NCBI GenBank assembly: GCA_002490635.1
Contig: DKUJ01000023.1
Span: 29,348-93,347 of the forward strand
Direction: 5' to 3'
Length of the DNA stretch: 64,000 nucleotides
Source of the DNA: Porphyromonadaceae bacterium UBA7207
Lineage (GTDB): Bacteria; Bacteroidota; Bacteroidia; Bacteroidales; Muribaculaceae
Shown here one piece after another: positions 26,499-35,069 of the stretch (positions within the stretch are counted from its first letter, which is position 1; every line of letters begins with the position of its first letter). The position numbers and the translations under genes were made by a program. The notes under the pieces are model-generated. The model was not told the origin of the DNA and ran no database searches. It was given only the letters and a program-made list of their open reading frames with translations.

Positions 26499-28406
26499 TC
26501 ATCGGAAAATCCGGCGGCATGCGTTGCACCCTTGACGGACTATATAAAGTCTTCCGGGAACGGGATTTTCTGTTCTTATGCCTTCGATTGTGAAATATTC
26601 AACGGGAGCGTCGGGTGTGTTGTCCGTGGCTATGTTCTCCACTCCGCTCAGCATGTAGTCGGGCAGGGGTGCGGCAGGGGTGTTGTCGCGTGCAGGCTCG
26701 GCGATGTCTTCGCCTGGAGTGTAGCTGCCCCATTGAGTGCTCAGCCATGCGGCTTTGGCACGCAGATGGTCAACGACGGCACGACGACGGCTGTCCATGT
26801 CCGAGTTATCGGCTACAGGCTGGCCTCCGTCGGGAACTGGACGGCCGGCCCAGCGTCGACGGTCGTAGATGGCAGCTGCGGCGATGTGTGAGGTGTATTC
26901 GTCGATGGCGTCGAAAAGTCCGGAATACGCTGTGCTCATAAACCATTTCCATGTGCTGAGCAGGCGATTGTTGAACGTTTTGTTGGCGCGCATGCTGGGA
27001 ATCCATGTGTTGCCGAATGGGTCATGGTCGTAGAAATAGCCGTCGGTAGGGCCGTTGAAGGCATTTCCGCAGTCCCATAGCGGCGAGAAATGCCATTTAT
27101 GGCCTTCGCCGCGGTCGCGGAACAGATATGTGGAGCCGTGGTAGGATTCGGTATGTGAAATAAGCTCTTCCACAATGTAGTAGCGGACAGCGTCGTCGAG
27201 GTCCATATATGCCCATAGATTGTCGGAGCAGTTGCCTATGGCGTTGTTCATGGCAGTGAACTGGTCGGTTATGAAGCGACGCTGAAGCTCGGAATATTCC
27301 TCCGGGGTGTCGGGCGTTATCCGCAATGCGTCGATGTAGTGGTCGGAGCCTGCGCAAGACTGCTCTTCGAGTACAATCTGTCCGTCTTCGTCGTAGTTGT
27401 CGAGTTCAACGAGGTAACCGCCTGATGCCAAAGCCGGGTCGGAGCACATGTCGTCAAGTTCGGATATGTTGATTCTGTCTTTCTCGATGCGGATGGATTC
27501 GGTGAGGAAGTACAGGCCGCGATAGTCGCCGTTTACAACAAGTTCGACCGGCTGCTGGGCAGGTGTCCACGGAAGGCCTATGCGGTGCCCCAGGTCGAAG
27601 CCGCAGAAGTTGCGAAGGTAGCCGAATGTGTCGTCGGCGTGTGCCAGCAAGGCGAAGTGTTTGCTTTTGGTCAGCCCCAGCATGGGTTGTTTTGCTTCGA
27701 GCTTGATTTTATAGGGCTTTTTTGCGAATCCACGGCGGGTCCAGTTTCCGCGAGCCTTTATCTGCAGGGGCAGTGGCTCCTGTTCGCTTCCCAGACTTGT
27801 GGCTCCGCAATCGGCCAGCCATTGGCAGCCGTTCAGGTCGAGCCAGTATTCGGCATCTGTGAAGTAGTTCTTGTGGTCGAGGTCGATAGCGATTATTTCA
27901 TTGTCGAGGGTGGAGTGGGTGGCGTCGGTGTAGACATTTATATATAGCACCGGCAGAGTTCCGCTTGTGGCGGCGGCGCTTGAGCCGTCGGTGGTGAAAT
28001 GAATGGTTGTAGGTCTGGCGGAACCTTCGCTGAAGGCGGCATCGAATGAGATTGTGAGGTTTTCGAGTCCCGGGGTATTCCAGTTTGAGCCACCGGGTGT
28101 TCCCTCCACGGAGCAGGTGCCGTTTATATTATCGTTGCCTCCGTAGTTGTACTGCCAGTTGTCTCCGGAAATTTTGAATTCGCCTGCAAGGGAGTTCACG
28201 GTTATGGAATATGTGTCGCCGGACCTGTCGAAACGGTGGGTTTCTTCTGCGCTCCAGCCGTTGAATTGGCCTCGCAGGTACATTACGGGAAATCCTTCGG
28301 AATCGAGGGTGTCCGAGGCGAACGAGCAGATTGCCGTGGCCAGGCATGCATACAGCGTTGCAAGAAGGCGTTCTGGTTTCATGAGGGATACTAGATTTGG
28401 TTTCAT
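26499..28406 (-). CDS. Secreted CotH-kinase-family protein
   Basis: A 635-residue exported protein. A signal peptide ends near CSFASDTLD. Residues about 40-130 form an E-set/starch-binding-like module (MYLRGQFNGWSAEETHRF). The CotH domain covers about 150-560: IKARGNWTRRGFAKKPYKIK, YRGLYFLTESIRIEKDRIN, and the late HFSPLWDCGNAFNG with the family aspartate. CotH of spore coats is an atypical protein kinase; in Bacteroidota such proteins are secreted and may phosphorylate surface proteins or glycans. The tail EYFTIEGIRTENPVPGRLYI resembles Muribaculaceae C-terminal sorting-like segments. ATGs at 28406 and 28382 lie in copies of a 24-base repeat. Confidence 0.82.
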   Translation of the reverse strand: MKPNLVSLMKPERLLATLYACLATAICSFASDTLDSEGFPVMYLRGQFNGWSAEETHRFDRSGDTYSITVNSLAGEFKISGDNWQYNYGGNDNINGTCSVEGTPGGSNWNTPGLENLTISFDAAFSEGSARPTTIHFTTDGSSAAATSGTLPVLYINVYTDATHSTLDNEIIAIDLDHKNYFTDAEYWLDLNGCQWLADCGATSLGSEQEPLPLQIKARGNWTRRGFAKKPYKIKLEAKQPMLGLTKSKHFALLAHADDTFGYLRNFCGFDLGHRIGLPWTPAQQPVELVVNGDYRGLYFLTESIRIEKDRINISELDDMCSDPALASGGYLVELDNYDEDGQIVLEEQSCAGSDHYIDALRITPDTPEEYSELQRRFITDQFTAMNNAIGNCSDNLWAYMDLDDAVRYYIVEELISHTESYHGSTYLFRDRGEGHKWHFSPLWDCGNAFNGPTDGYFYDHDPFGNTWIPSMRANKTFNNRLLSTWKWFMSTAYSGLFDAIDEYTSHIAAAAIYDRRRWAGRPVPDGGQPVADNSDMDSRRRAVVDHLRAKAAWLSTQWGSYTPGEDIAEPARDNTPAAPLPDYMLSGVENIATDNTPDAPVEYFTIEGIRTENPVPGRLYIVRQGCNACRRIFR

Positions 28407-28438
28407 GAGGGATAATAGATTTGGTTTTATGAGGGATA
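28375..28438. repeat. 24-base tandem repeat spanning the CotH start codon
   Basis: Units beginning GAGGGATA occur at 28383, 28407 and 28431, a 24-base period; about 2.6 copies with three base differences. In the coding direction each unit reads as MKPNL(V/L)SL, so two copies carry an in-frame ATG and the third has ATA. The repeat therefore duplicates the start region. Confidence 0.85.
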
Positions 28439-28667
28439 GGTAGTCTTTGAAAATTAATATATACCATCATCTTGCCCTATGCCGCAATCTCCACCCTTCC
28501 TTTTCTGTCACGTAACCGCAGCTACGCTCCATCAAAGTCAGGCCGGAGCTTATCGGCCTATGGCTGCGAATATATTATAAACTGATTGCCAAAGACTACT
28601 TATAAATATGGCCTAGGGGCATGCAGTCCTTCGGCCTTAAGTGTGTTTTCGCAGAGTGTCGCTCAGA

Positions 28668-29000
28668 TTAGATGTTCTCGCGGTTCTTTGTCGCTTTGCG
28701 GAAGAACAGCTTGTGGTCGATATACTCCTGAGTAGCAATCAGAGTGGGCTTGGGCAGTCGTTCGTAATAGCGGCTGATTTCGATTTGCTCGCGGTTTTCG
28801 TTGATTTCCTCGAGGTTGTCGTTGTAGGGAGCGAATTCGGCGAGTTTTTTCTCGAGGTCGCTTTTCATCTGTGCGGCAATCTGGTTGGCGCGCTTGGAGA
28901 TGATGCACACGGTTTCATAGACATTTCCGGTGTCGGAAGACAGCTCGATCATGTCGCGGGTGACTGTAGTCAGCGGAGTGTTGCTTTTCTTGAAATCCAT
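28668..29000 (-). CDS. rpoZ: RNA polymerase omega subunit family protein
   Basis: A 110-residue protein. The sequence TPLTTVTRDMIELSSDTGNVYETVCIISKRANQIA is the Bacteroidota form of RpoZ, in which the helix with KRANQI contacts beta-prime. The C-terminal part (PKPTLIATQEYIDHKLFFRK) is longer than in proteobacterial omega. It stabilises the polymerase core and may help with ppGpp response. The gene is 64 bases downstream of bamD, as in other Bacteroidales. Confidence 0.85.
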   Translation of the reverse strand: MDFKKSNTPLTTVTRDMIELSSDTGNVYETVCIISKRANQIAAQMKSDLEKKLAEFAPYNDNLEEINENREQIEISRYYERLPKPTLIATQEYIDHKLFFRKATKNRENI

Positions 29001-29064
29001 GCTTAGACGTTGTGTGTTGCTTTGTGTTCTGGTTTATAGGTTGAGGAGGGGGATGGCACCGGTT

Positions 29065-29865
29065 TCATTCGGCGGCATAGCGTGAGGCTATGCGGAAGAT
29101 GTTGTCGGCTTCCTGCCTGTTGTCGGTGTCGGGGTAGTTGTTGATGAAGGAATAGTACTCGTCTACGACTTCGCGGAAGCGCTCGGCCTTGCGTTCTTCG
29201 ATTGAGTTCACGGCTTCCTGGTATCGCGCCTTGAGAATGAGCATCTCGAGGTCTTCTTTGTATTTGGAGTAGGGATAGTCCTTTATGGCGTTCTTTGCCA
29301 CAATTACAGCGGATTCGTAGTTGTTGCCCATGTAGTTGCCCAGGTTGTAGTAGAGCTGGGCGTTCTGCAGCTGCTTGAGGGTGAGTTTGTCCTGAAGCTC
29401 GAAAATCGCGTTCTGTGCTATGCTCACTTTCTCGCTCCGTGGAAAATAGTCCAGAAACGCCTGCAGTTCCTCGATGGCCTTTATGGTGCCGGTCTGGTCG
29501 AGCTGTGGCTCGGGACTGTCGAGGAAATAGCCGTATCCGCAGTAGAAGCGGGCGGCTTCGGTGTAGCGTCCGCGGGGATAGCGGTTGTAGTAGGTGCTGA
29601 AATATGCGCCGCTGCTCACATAGTCCTTGTTCTCGAAGTGGCTCATGGCCAGCAGATACAGGCTCTCCTCTGCTTTGTCGGAACCTTTGAGCAGTGTTAT
29701 GCAGTCTTTGAGCAGCGTTGCGGCCTGCACATAGCGGCCTTCCTCGTAGGCGCGCTTGGCATAGTCGAACTTATAGTTCACATCGTCGCTTTTGAGCACC
29801 CGCTGGTATTCGCCGCAGGAGCACAGAAACAGACTTGCTAAAAACAGAATCAGATAGTTACGCAT
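29065..29865 (-). CDS. bamD: Outer-membrane assembly lipoprotein BamD
   Basis: A 266-residue lipoprotein of the BAM complex that folds outer-membrane barrels. The signal MRNYLILFLASLFLCSC has two cysteines (15 and 17); Cys17 before GEY is the likely lipid site. TPR-like repeats follow: DYAKRAYEEGRYVQAATLL, YYNRYPRGRYTEAARFYCGY and LEMLILKARYQEAVNSIEER. Length and repeat number match BamD. Its promoter box lies 33 bases upstream. Confidence 0.93.
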   Translation of the reverse strand: MRNYLILFLASLFLCSCGEYQRVLKSDDVNYKFDYAKRAYEEGRYVQAATLLKDCITLLKGSDKAEESLYLLAMSHFENKDYVSSGAYFSTYYNRYPRGRYTEAARFYCGYGYFLDSPEPQLDQTGTIKAIEELQAFLDYFPRSEKVSIAQNAIFELQDKLTLKQLQNAQLYYNLGNYMGNNYESAVIVAKNAIKDYPYSKYKEDLEMLILKARYQEAVNSIEERKAERFREVVDEYYSFINNYPDTDNRQEADNIFRIASRYAAE

Positions 29866-29898
29866 AGGAAGTGGCAGCCTTTAGGCCGCAATTGTCTG

Positions 29899-29906
29899 CA
29901 AAGTTA
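29899..29906 (-). promoter_or_regulatory. -7 promoter box of bamD-rpoZ
   Basis: On the minus strand this is TAACTTTG, a consensus TAnnTTTG box, giving a leader of about 30 bases. No TTTG is seen at the expected -33 position. Confidence 0.55.
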
Positions 29907-30034
29907 GCAATAATCATGTTCCGACATTGTGCCTGAGGCCATAAAAGATTCTATTCTTGCGAATCTTTAACATTTGCGTGGCGGGAAAAAGCGCCTTAGT
30001 GCTTGCGGGCTTTCCGTGTGCCGGCTGTTCACAT

Positions 30035-30065
30035 TTTGCCGTTTGTGTTTTTGTGCATACTTTTG
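30035..30065 (+). promoter_or_regulatory. Consensus promoter of the tdk operon
   Basis: TTTG (30035-30038), 19 bases, then TACTTTTG (30058-30065): a full match to the -33/-7 consensus. Transcription should begin near 30070, about 20 bases before the tdk ATG. Confidence 0.75.
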
Positions 30066-30090
30066 TGAGTAGATATTATCAAACGAAACA

Positions 30091-30753
30091 ATGTACCGAA
30101 AAGGGAAACTATATTTCAGATACGGCACAATGGGCTCGGCCAAGACAGCTCTTCTGCTCACCACCGCTTACAATTTCGAGGAGCGGCACATGGACTACAT
30201 GTGCATGAAGCCCATTGTAGACACCCGCGAATGCACCAATGTAATCCGTTCCCGCATAGGAATCGAGCGGGAGTGCCGTTGGATTTATGCAACCACCGAT
30301 CTCTACGGCATGGCGCTGGAAATGTACCGCAAGGAGAAGCGAATCGTGGACTGGTATCTCATCGACGAGGCTCAGTTCCTAACAGCCCAGCAGGTGGATC
30401 AGCTTGCCCGTATTGTCGACGACCTCGGCAGCAATGTCGTGTGCTTCGGGCTGCGGACAGACTTCAAGAGCAATCTCTTCGAAGGCTCGCGCCGCCTTTT
30501 CGAGATTGCCGATACCATCGATGAGATAAAGAGCACATGCAATTGCGGGCACAAGACAATTGTGAATGCACGCATCGACTCCGAGGGCAACATCGTGAGC
30601 GAGGGCGCGCAGGTGGAAATAGGCGGAAACGACCGTTACGTGGCCGTCTGCCGTCGCTGCTGGCGCAACCGCCGCATCGAGCAGGCACGCCGCGGGAGCC
30701 TGCCGCTGGTTTTCGACGAGGGTACAGAACAGACACAGGAGGTAACAGAATGA
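30091..30753 (+). CDS. tdk: Thymidine kinase
   Basis: A 220-residue type II thymidine kinase, which phosphorylates thymidine in the salvage pathway. The P-loop is YGTMGSAKTALLL near residue 12, the Walker B-like DEAQFL occurs in DWYLIDEAQFLTAQQVDQLA, and two zinc-binding cysteine pairs appear as CNCGH and CRRCW. The lasso loop region precedes the second pair. It overlaps the next gene by 4 bases. Confidence 0.95.
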   Translation: MYRKGKLYFRYGTMGSAKTALLLTTAYNFEERHMDYMCMKPIVDTRECTNVIRSRIGIERECRWIYATTDLYGMALEMYRKEKRIVDWYLIDEAQFLTAQQVDQLARIVDDLGSNVVCFGLRTDFKSNLFEGSRRLFEIADTIDEIKSTCNCGHKTIVNARIDSEGNIVSEGAQVEIGGNDRYVAVCRRCWRNRRIEQARRGSLPLVFDEGTEQTQEVTE

Positions 30754-31193
30754 TATTGTCCACCATTGCCGACGCTGCGGAATACCGCGGGCTTTCGCCG
30801 CGCATCGCGACAGCCCTCACATGGCTTGCCGAACATTATTCCGACTCATTTGTTAAAGGTAGTGTGGATATCGGCGACGGAATAATCGTGAAAAGTGAGG
30901 AACCCGCACTTATGCCACGCGAGAAGGCATCGCTGGAGACGCACTCACGGTTTATCGATATCCATGTGCCTCTAAAAGGCACTGAGACCATAGGATGGGC
31001 GCCGGCAGCCGGCCTCAAGCATGTGAAGGTTCCCTACAACAGCGAAACCGACATAGCGTTCTGGGGAGATGCCGCCCACAGCCTGCTCCACGTAAAAGTG
31101 GGACAGATGGCCATTTTCTTTCCGTCCGATGCACATGCACCCAATATCGGTCTGGGAAACCACCGGAAGCTGTGCATCAAGATTCCGGTATAA
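30750..31193 (+). CDS. YhcH/YjgK/YiaL-family protein
   Basis: A 147-residue cupin-like protein of the YhcH/YjgK/YiaL (DUF386) family. It has LETHSRFIDIHVPLKGTETI with candidate metal-binding His and Glu, DIAFWGDAAHSLLHVKVGQM and AIFFPSDAHAPNI. Related proteins are linked with sialic acid or sugar catabolism and biofilm traits, but no such genes are nearby. The start ATG overlaps the tdk stop (ATGA). Confidence 0.9.
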   Translation: MILSTIADAAEYRGLSPRIATALTWLAEHYSDSFVKGSVDIGDGIIVKSEEPALMPREKASLETHSRFIDIHVPLKGTETIGWAPAAGLKHVKVPYNSETDIAFWGDAAHSLLHVKVGQMAIFFPSDAHAPNIGLGNHRKLCIKIPV

Positions 31194-31211
31194 CGCTCTA
31201 AAATCACTTTT

Positions 31212-32009
31212 ATGCGCAAGGTTCTCTTCCCGGTCTTATTGTTTCTTATGCTGGCGGCTCATGCTGTGGCTGCGGCGGCCGATTCCGTGGCGGTGAACAT
31301 CCCCGATGAAACGCTGAACTATAAGGTCATGTTCAAATGGGGATTCATCAACAAGAAGGCAGGCTCGGCAAAACTGAGCCTGCGGCGCACGCCGCAAGGA
31401 TATACCTCGCAGCTAACTGCCGCTTCGGAGCCATGGGCCGACAGAATATACCGCTTGCGCGACACTCTGAACGGGCGCATGGAGCCTGATGGCTTCCGTC
31501 CGCTTTTCTACGAGAAGATTGCCCACGAGGGTGCCGAACACAAACACGACGTTGTCACCTACGATTACACGCATCCCGGTGTGGTCGCGGCAGATTGCTC
31601 CCGCAAGGTTTTCAACAAGGGCGTGCTGAAAATCGACGAACGCCGGCGCATGGAGGCCGAGGACCGGGCCGTGGATATGCTCACTTCGTTCTATTTCATG
31701 CGCAGCCTGCCTTTCCAGGACATGCTGCCCGGGGAGAGCACGTCCGTGGCGATTTTCAGCGGAAAGCAGAAGGAAACACTCACGATAGATTATGTGGGGA
31801 TTGAGAATGTGGAAGTCGACGGCGGCACATATCCGGCCTACCATGTCACATTCCTCTTCACCACCAAAGGTGGCCGGCAGAGCTCCGACAGCATGGATGC
31901 CTGGATAGCCACCGGCCCGGGGCGGATTCCTCTCAAGCTTGAGGGCAAGCTGCCGGTAGGCAAGGTTCGCTGTTACTTTACCGGAAAAGACGACGCTTCT
32001 TCAGAATAA
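31212..32009 (+). CDS. DUF3108-domain protein
   Basis: A 265-residue exported protein with signal MRKVLFPVLLFLMLAAHAVA and a DUF3108 beta-sandwich body: LNYKVMFKWGFINKKAGSAKL, FYEKIAHEGAEHKHDVVTYD, DMLTSFYFMRSLPFQ and ATGPGRIPLKLEGKLPVG. The fold is thought to sit in the periplasm; the role is unknown. It follows the yhcH-like gene after 18 bases and is followed by a strong bidirectional terminator. Confidence 0.88.
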   Translation: MRKVLFPVLLFLMLAAHAVAAAADSVAVNIPDETLNYKVMFKWGFINKKAGSAKLSLRRTPQGYTSQLTAASEPWADRIYRLRDTLNGRMEPDGFRPLFYEKIAHEGAEHKHDVVTYDYTHPGVVAADCSRKVFNKGVLKIDERRRMEAEDRAVDMLTSFYFMRSLPFQDMLPGESTSVAIFSGKQKETLTIDYVGIENVEVDGGTYPAYHVTFLFTTKGGRQSSDSMDAWIATGPGRIPLKLEGKLPVGKVRCYFTGKDDASSE

Positions 32010-32032
32010 AGGCCGTATCCGCACACGAATAT

Positions 32033-32079
32033 ACATGGAACGCCCCTTGCCGGAATCCACGGCAAGGGGCGTTCCATGT
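32033..32079. terminator. Bidirectional terminator hairpin
   Basis: A perfect 20-base inverted repeat (32033-32052 with 32060-32079, 7-base loop) lies between the convergent DUF3108 and M18 peptidase genes. It would fold on either transcript. Confidence 0.8.
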
Positions 32080-32098
32080 GTACTGCCGTATCTGGATA

Positions 32099-33385
32099 TT
32101 ACAGACGGAAGAAGTGAGTGAATGCGTCGACGGTATAGGCGTGGTCGGCCGCCGAGGCTGTCTCGCGGATACTGTGCATCGCCCACACAGGTGCGCCCAT
32201 GTCGACGCCACGCAGTGGAATTCGCCCGGTGAGGATATTGCCCAGAGTGGAACCGCCTGCGACATCGCTGTGGTTCACGAAGTACTGGCATGGCACGCCG
32301 GCGTCGGCGCAGATTGAGGCAAAGACCGCCGCCGAGTCGGCATCGGTCATGTACTTGCAGTTGGCGTTGATTTTTATGCACGGGCCGCCACCGAGTACCG
32401 GGTGGTTGGTAGGGTCGTACTTTTCGGGGTAGTTGGGGTGGAATCCGTGGGCGTTGTCGGCGGAAATCATAAAAGATTCGGCCACGGAACGCATGTAGTC
32501 CTCCTCGTTTGCTCCCAGAGCCGATGATATGCGTCGGAGGATGAACTCCAGCACCGGTGAGCCGGCGCCCTGCTTTGTGCCGGAGCCGGTTTCCTCATTG
32601 TCGAAAATCGCCATTACGCGGGTTGCATGGCAGGAGGTATCGCAGGTGCGCAGCATGGCGGTCAGCGCTGCATGTACCATGCTGAGGTCGTCGAGGCGTC
32701 CCGAGGTAACCATGCCGTTGTCGGCACCTATGGTCTGTGCCGGAGTGGTGTCGTAGAGCGAGAGATCGTAGTCGATTATTTCATTCTGGTCGATGTCGAG
32801 TTCGTTCGCTACGGCTCTGCGCACGAATCCTTCGGGATTCTGTTCGGAGAGGGCGACAACGGGAATCATGTCGCGTTGTTTCGACAGCGGGTTGCCTTCG
32901 TTGACACCGCGGTTGAAATGGATTGCAAGATGAGGAATGGTGAGAAGCGGCTTGCTGAAACGTACCAGCCGGTGTGCCGGGCGCAGCGGATTGGCGCAGC
33001 GGGTGATAACGCGTCCTGCAATCGACAGCGGACGGTCGAACCATGTGTAAAGAATCGGGCCTCCGTACACTTCCACGTTCAGACGGAGGGCACCTCCGGC
33101 CGATGGCATCTCGCAGCAGGGTTTCAGCCTCAGCCCCGGGGAATCGCTGTGGGCGGCTATGATGTGGAACGGGCTGGCAGGCCCTCCGTCGCCGGCCACG
33201 AAGGCGAAGATTGCCGAATCGTTGGCTGTGACATAGTACTTGCCGGCAGGCGCGATTTCCCATCTGTCGGATGGGTCGAGGCGCACGAAGCCGGCTTTTT
33301 CCAGGCGGCATGCACAGGTGGCGACAGCGTGGAAATTCAGAGGCGAGGAGTCGAGGAAATCGAGGAGATCGGTTATGACGTTCAT
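32099..33385 (-). CDS. M18-family metal aminopeptidase
   Basis: A 428-residue cytoplasmic zinc aminopeptidase of the aspartyl-aminopeptidase group. Zinc-site motifs are seen in order: AAHSDSPGLRLKP (His79, Asp81), SGRLDDLSMVH, FDNEETGSGTKQGAGS with the catalytic glutamates, DNAHGFHPNYPEKYDPTNHP and VNHSDVAGGSTLGNI with the last His. The family releases acidic or other N-terminal residues. It overlaps the start of the upstream DUF5063 gene's stop by 4 bases and is the last gene of the 38.7-32.1 kb minus-strand run. Confidence 0.94.
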   Translation of the reverse strand: MNVITDLLDFLDSSPLNFHAVATCACRLEKAGFVRLDPSDRWEIAPAGKYYVTANDSAIFAFVAGDGGPASPFHIIAAHSDSPGLRLKPCCEMPSAGGALRLNVEVYGGPILYTWFDRPLSIAGRVITRCANPLRPAHRLVRFSKPLLTIPHLAIHFNRGVNEGNPLSKQRDMIPVVALSEQNPEGFVRRAVANELDIDQNEIIDYDLSLYDTTPAQTIGADNGMVTSGRLDDLSMVHAALTAMLRTCDTSCHATRVMAIFDNEETGSGTKQGAGSPVLEFILRRISSALGANEEDYMRSVAESFMISADNAHGFHPNYPEKYDPTNHPVLGGGPCIKINANCKYMTDADSAAVFASICADAGVPCQYFVNHSDVAGGSTLGNILTGRIPLRGVDMGAPVWAMHSIRETASAADHAYTVDAFTHFFRL

Positions 33386-33900
33386 AATGCTTTTCGTCGG
33401 TATAATTGATTAAGGATGCGCAGTGAGTCGCAGATTTTTTGGCTGAGGAAGTCGGAGAACCGGAATTTTATGTCGTCCACCACCATCGGCAGCGCCTGGT
33501 CGGGGGCGTCGCGCAATGTGTATGCCATGTCGAACATCTGCTGGTATATGTCGGCCAGCTGCTCGGCCAGGGAAACGGCCACAGCGGTGTCGGAGAACTG
33601 CATGTCGTACTCGGGAGTGTCGAGGTACATGTCGAATTCGCCGAGGAGTGCTGTGGTGGCACTCAGTATGGCGTCGTATTCCTCCTGTTTCAAGGTCGCG
33701 GTCACGGCTCCGTTGTCGTCGCCGTCCTGGTCGGCCTCGTCGCCGCCGATGTCGCTGAGGGTTATGTATATGCGTGGCAACAGCCGCAGAAGAGCCGCAG
33801 CCGTTTCCGCGGTCTGGTCCGGCCGGGCGTTCTCCAGTGTGTTGCAGTATTCCGCCGCCAGTGCTACGGCAGGAATCAGTGCCTTGGGGTAATTGCTCAT
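33382..33900 (-). CDS. DUF5063-family protein
   Basis: A 172-residue soluble, mostly helical protein. It has an acidic stretch (SDIGGDEADQDGDDNGA) after a helix with LENARPDQTAETAAALLRL, then YDAILSATTALLGEFDMYLD and VDDIKFRFSDFLSQKICDSL. The function is unknown; the family is common in Bacteroidota next to nadD and gmk. The frame extends upstream within nadD, but the ATG at 33900 overlaps the nadD stop by 4 bases. Confidence 0.8.
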   Translation of the reverse strand: MSNYPKALIPAVALAAEYCNTLENARPDQTAETAAALLRLLPRIYITLSDIGGDEADQDGDDNGAVTATLKQEEYDAILSATTALLGEFDMYLDTPEYDMQFSDTAVAVSLAEQLADIYQQMFDMAYTLRDAPDQALPMVVDDIKFRFSDFLSQKICDSLRILNQLYRRKAL

Positions 33901-34484
33901 TGTCGGGAAGGGACGTTGTAGAGTTTGTTGTCGATTATGTAGCGGTACACGCCTTGCGGCAGGAAATAGTTCATGTTCTTTCCGCGGGCTATCGCACGCC
34001 GCACAAAGGAGCTCGATAGGTCGATCATGGGTGCTTCCACTACTTCGAGGCCGTCGATATGCCGCTTTTCCACAGGATAACCCGGACGGAGATATACAAT
34101 CACCCCGAATTCCGAAAGAATGCGGTCGCCCTGCCTCCATTTGTCGAAGATGCGCCAGTTGTCGCTGCCGATGATAAGCTTGAAACGGCATTCGGGATAG
34201 CGTTCGCGCAGAAGGCAAAGTGTGTCGATGGTGTATGAAGGCTTTGGCATCGACAGCTCTATGTCGCAGATGTCCAGGTTGGGAGCGCCCTTTGTGGCGA
34301 GATTGAGCATCGCCAGTCGCTTCATGTCGGGGAGAAGGTCGTCGGGGTCTTTGAGCGGGTTGCGTGGCGACAGGGTGAGCCATACTTTGTCGACATAGCC
34401 CCACTGGCTCATGAACGAGGCGAGCATCATGTGGCCTATGTGCACGGGGTTGAAGCTGCCTCCGAGTATGCCTATGGTTTCCAT
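33897..34484 (-). CDS. nadD: Nicotinate-nucleotide adenylyltransferase
   Basis: A 195-residue nucleotidyltransferase that converts nicotinate mononucleotide to the dinucleotide in NAD synthesis. The nucleotide-binding motif GGSFNPVHIGHM (His15, His18) is at residues 8-19. The late motif DLSSSFVRRAIARG matches the ISSTxIR signature. nadB, for the first step of the pathway, is at 57.2-58.8 kb. It starts 4 bases after the gmk stop. Confidence 0.95.
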   Translation of the reverse strand: METIGILGGSFNPVHIGHMMLASFMSQWGYVDKVWLTLSPRNPLKDPDDLLPDMKRLAMLNLATKGAPNLDICDIELSMPKPSYTIDTLCLLRERYPECRFKLIIGSDNWRIFDKWRQGDRILSEFGVIVYLRPGYPVEKRHIDGLEVVEAPMIDLSSSFVRRAIARGKNMNYFLPQGVYRYIIDNKLYNVPSRQ

Positions 34485-34488
34485 CTGG

Positions 34489-35067
34489 CTAAATGGTGAG
34501 AAATCCGTCGATGAGATTGCGGGTCTGGCGTACGGCCGTGAGAAGGTCGTCGTTCACAACCCTGCGGTCGAAGCCGTCGGCGCGGCTGAGTTCGTATTCG
34601 GCACGGTCGATGCGCTCATCGATGCTTTCGGCGGTCTCTGTGCCGCGCGCCATCAGCCTCCGGCGAAGTTCTTCGATGCTTGGCGGCTGGATGAATATGG
34701 CGAGAGCGCGGTCGGCATATATATCCTTTACGCGCAGGGCTCCGTTCACGTCGAGGTCGAGGATGATGTTATGCCCCTGCGAGGTTATGCGGTCGATTTC
34801 GGAGCGTAGTGTGCCATAGAACCGGCCCGGATACACTTCCTCATATTCCACGAACTCGCCTTCGGCGATGGCATCGCGGAATTCCTCTTCGGTCATGAAG
34901 TGGTAGTTCACGCCATCGGTTTCGCCCTGGCGTGGCGGACGTGTGGTCGCCGATACGGAGAACCCCAGGTTGAGGTCGCCTCCTTCTGTGAGTGCATTGA
35001 TTATGGTGGACTTGCCGCACCCCGAAGGTGCGGCAAGTACTATTATTTTCCCGTTGCTGTCGTTCAT
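34489..35067 (-). CDS. gmk: Guanylate kinase
   Basis: A 192-residue enzyme that phosphorylates GMP to GDP. The P-loop APSGCGKST is at residues 13-21. GMP-site motifs follow: FSVSATTRPPRQGE, EFVEYEEVYPGRFYGT and NIILDLDVNGA. The frame runs farther upstream; the ATG at 35067 gives the usual length, 2 bases after the DUF4301 stop. Confidence 0.96.
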   Translation of the reverse strand: MNDSNGKIIVLAAPSGCGKSTIINALTEGGDLNLGFSVSATTRPPRQGETDGVNYHFMTEEEFRDAIAEGEFVEYEEVYPGRFYGTLRSEIDRITSQGHNIILDLDVNGALRVKDIYADRALAIFIQPPSIEELRRRLMARGTETAESIDERIDRAEYELSRADGFDRRVVNDDLLTAVRQTRNLIDGFLTI

Positions 35068-35069
35068 TT

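Noticed and set aside
28375..28438. Possible CRISPR-like repeats
   Set aside because: The units are directly adjacent without spacers, only 2.6 copies, and lie in the CotH start.
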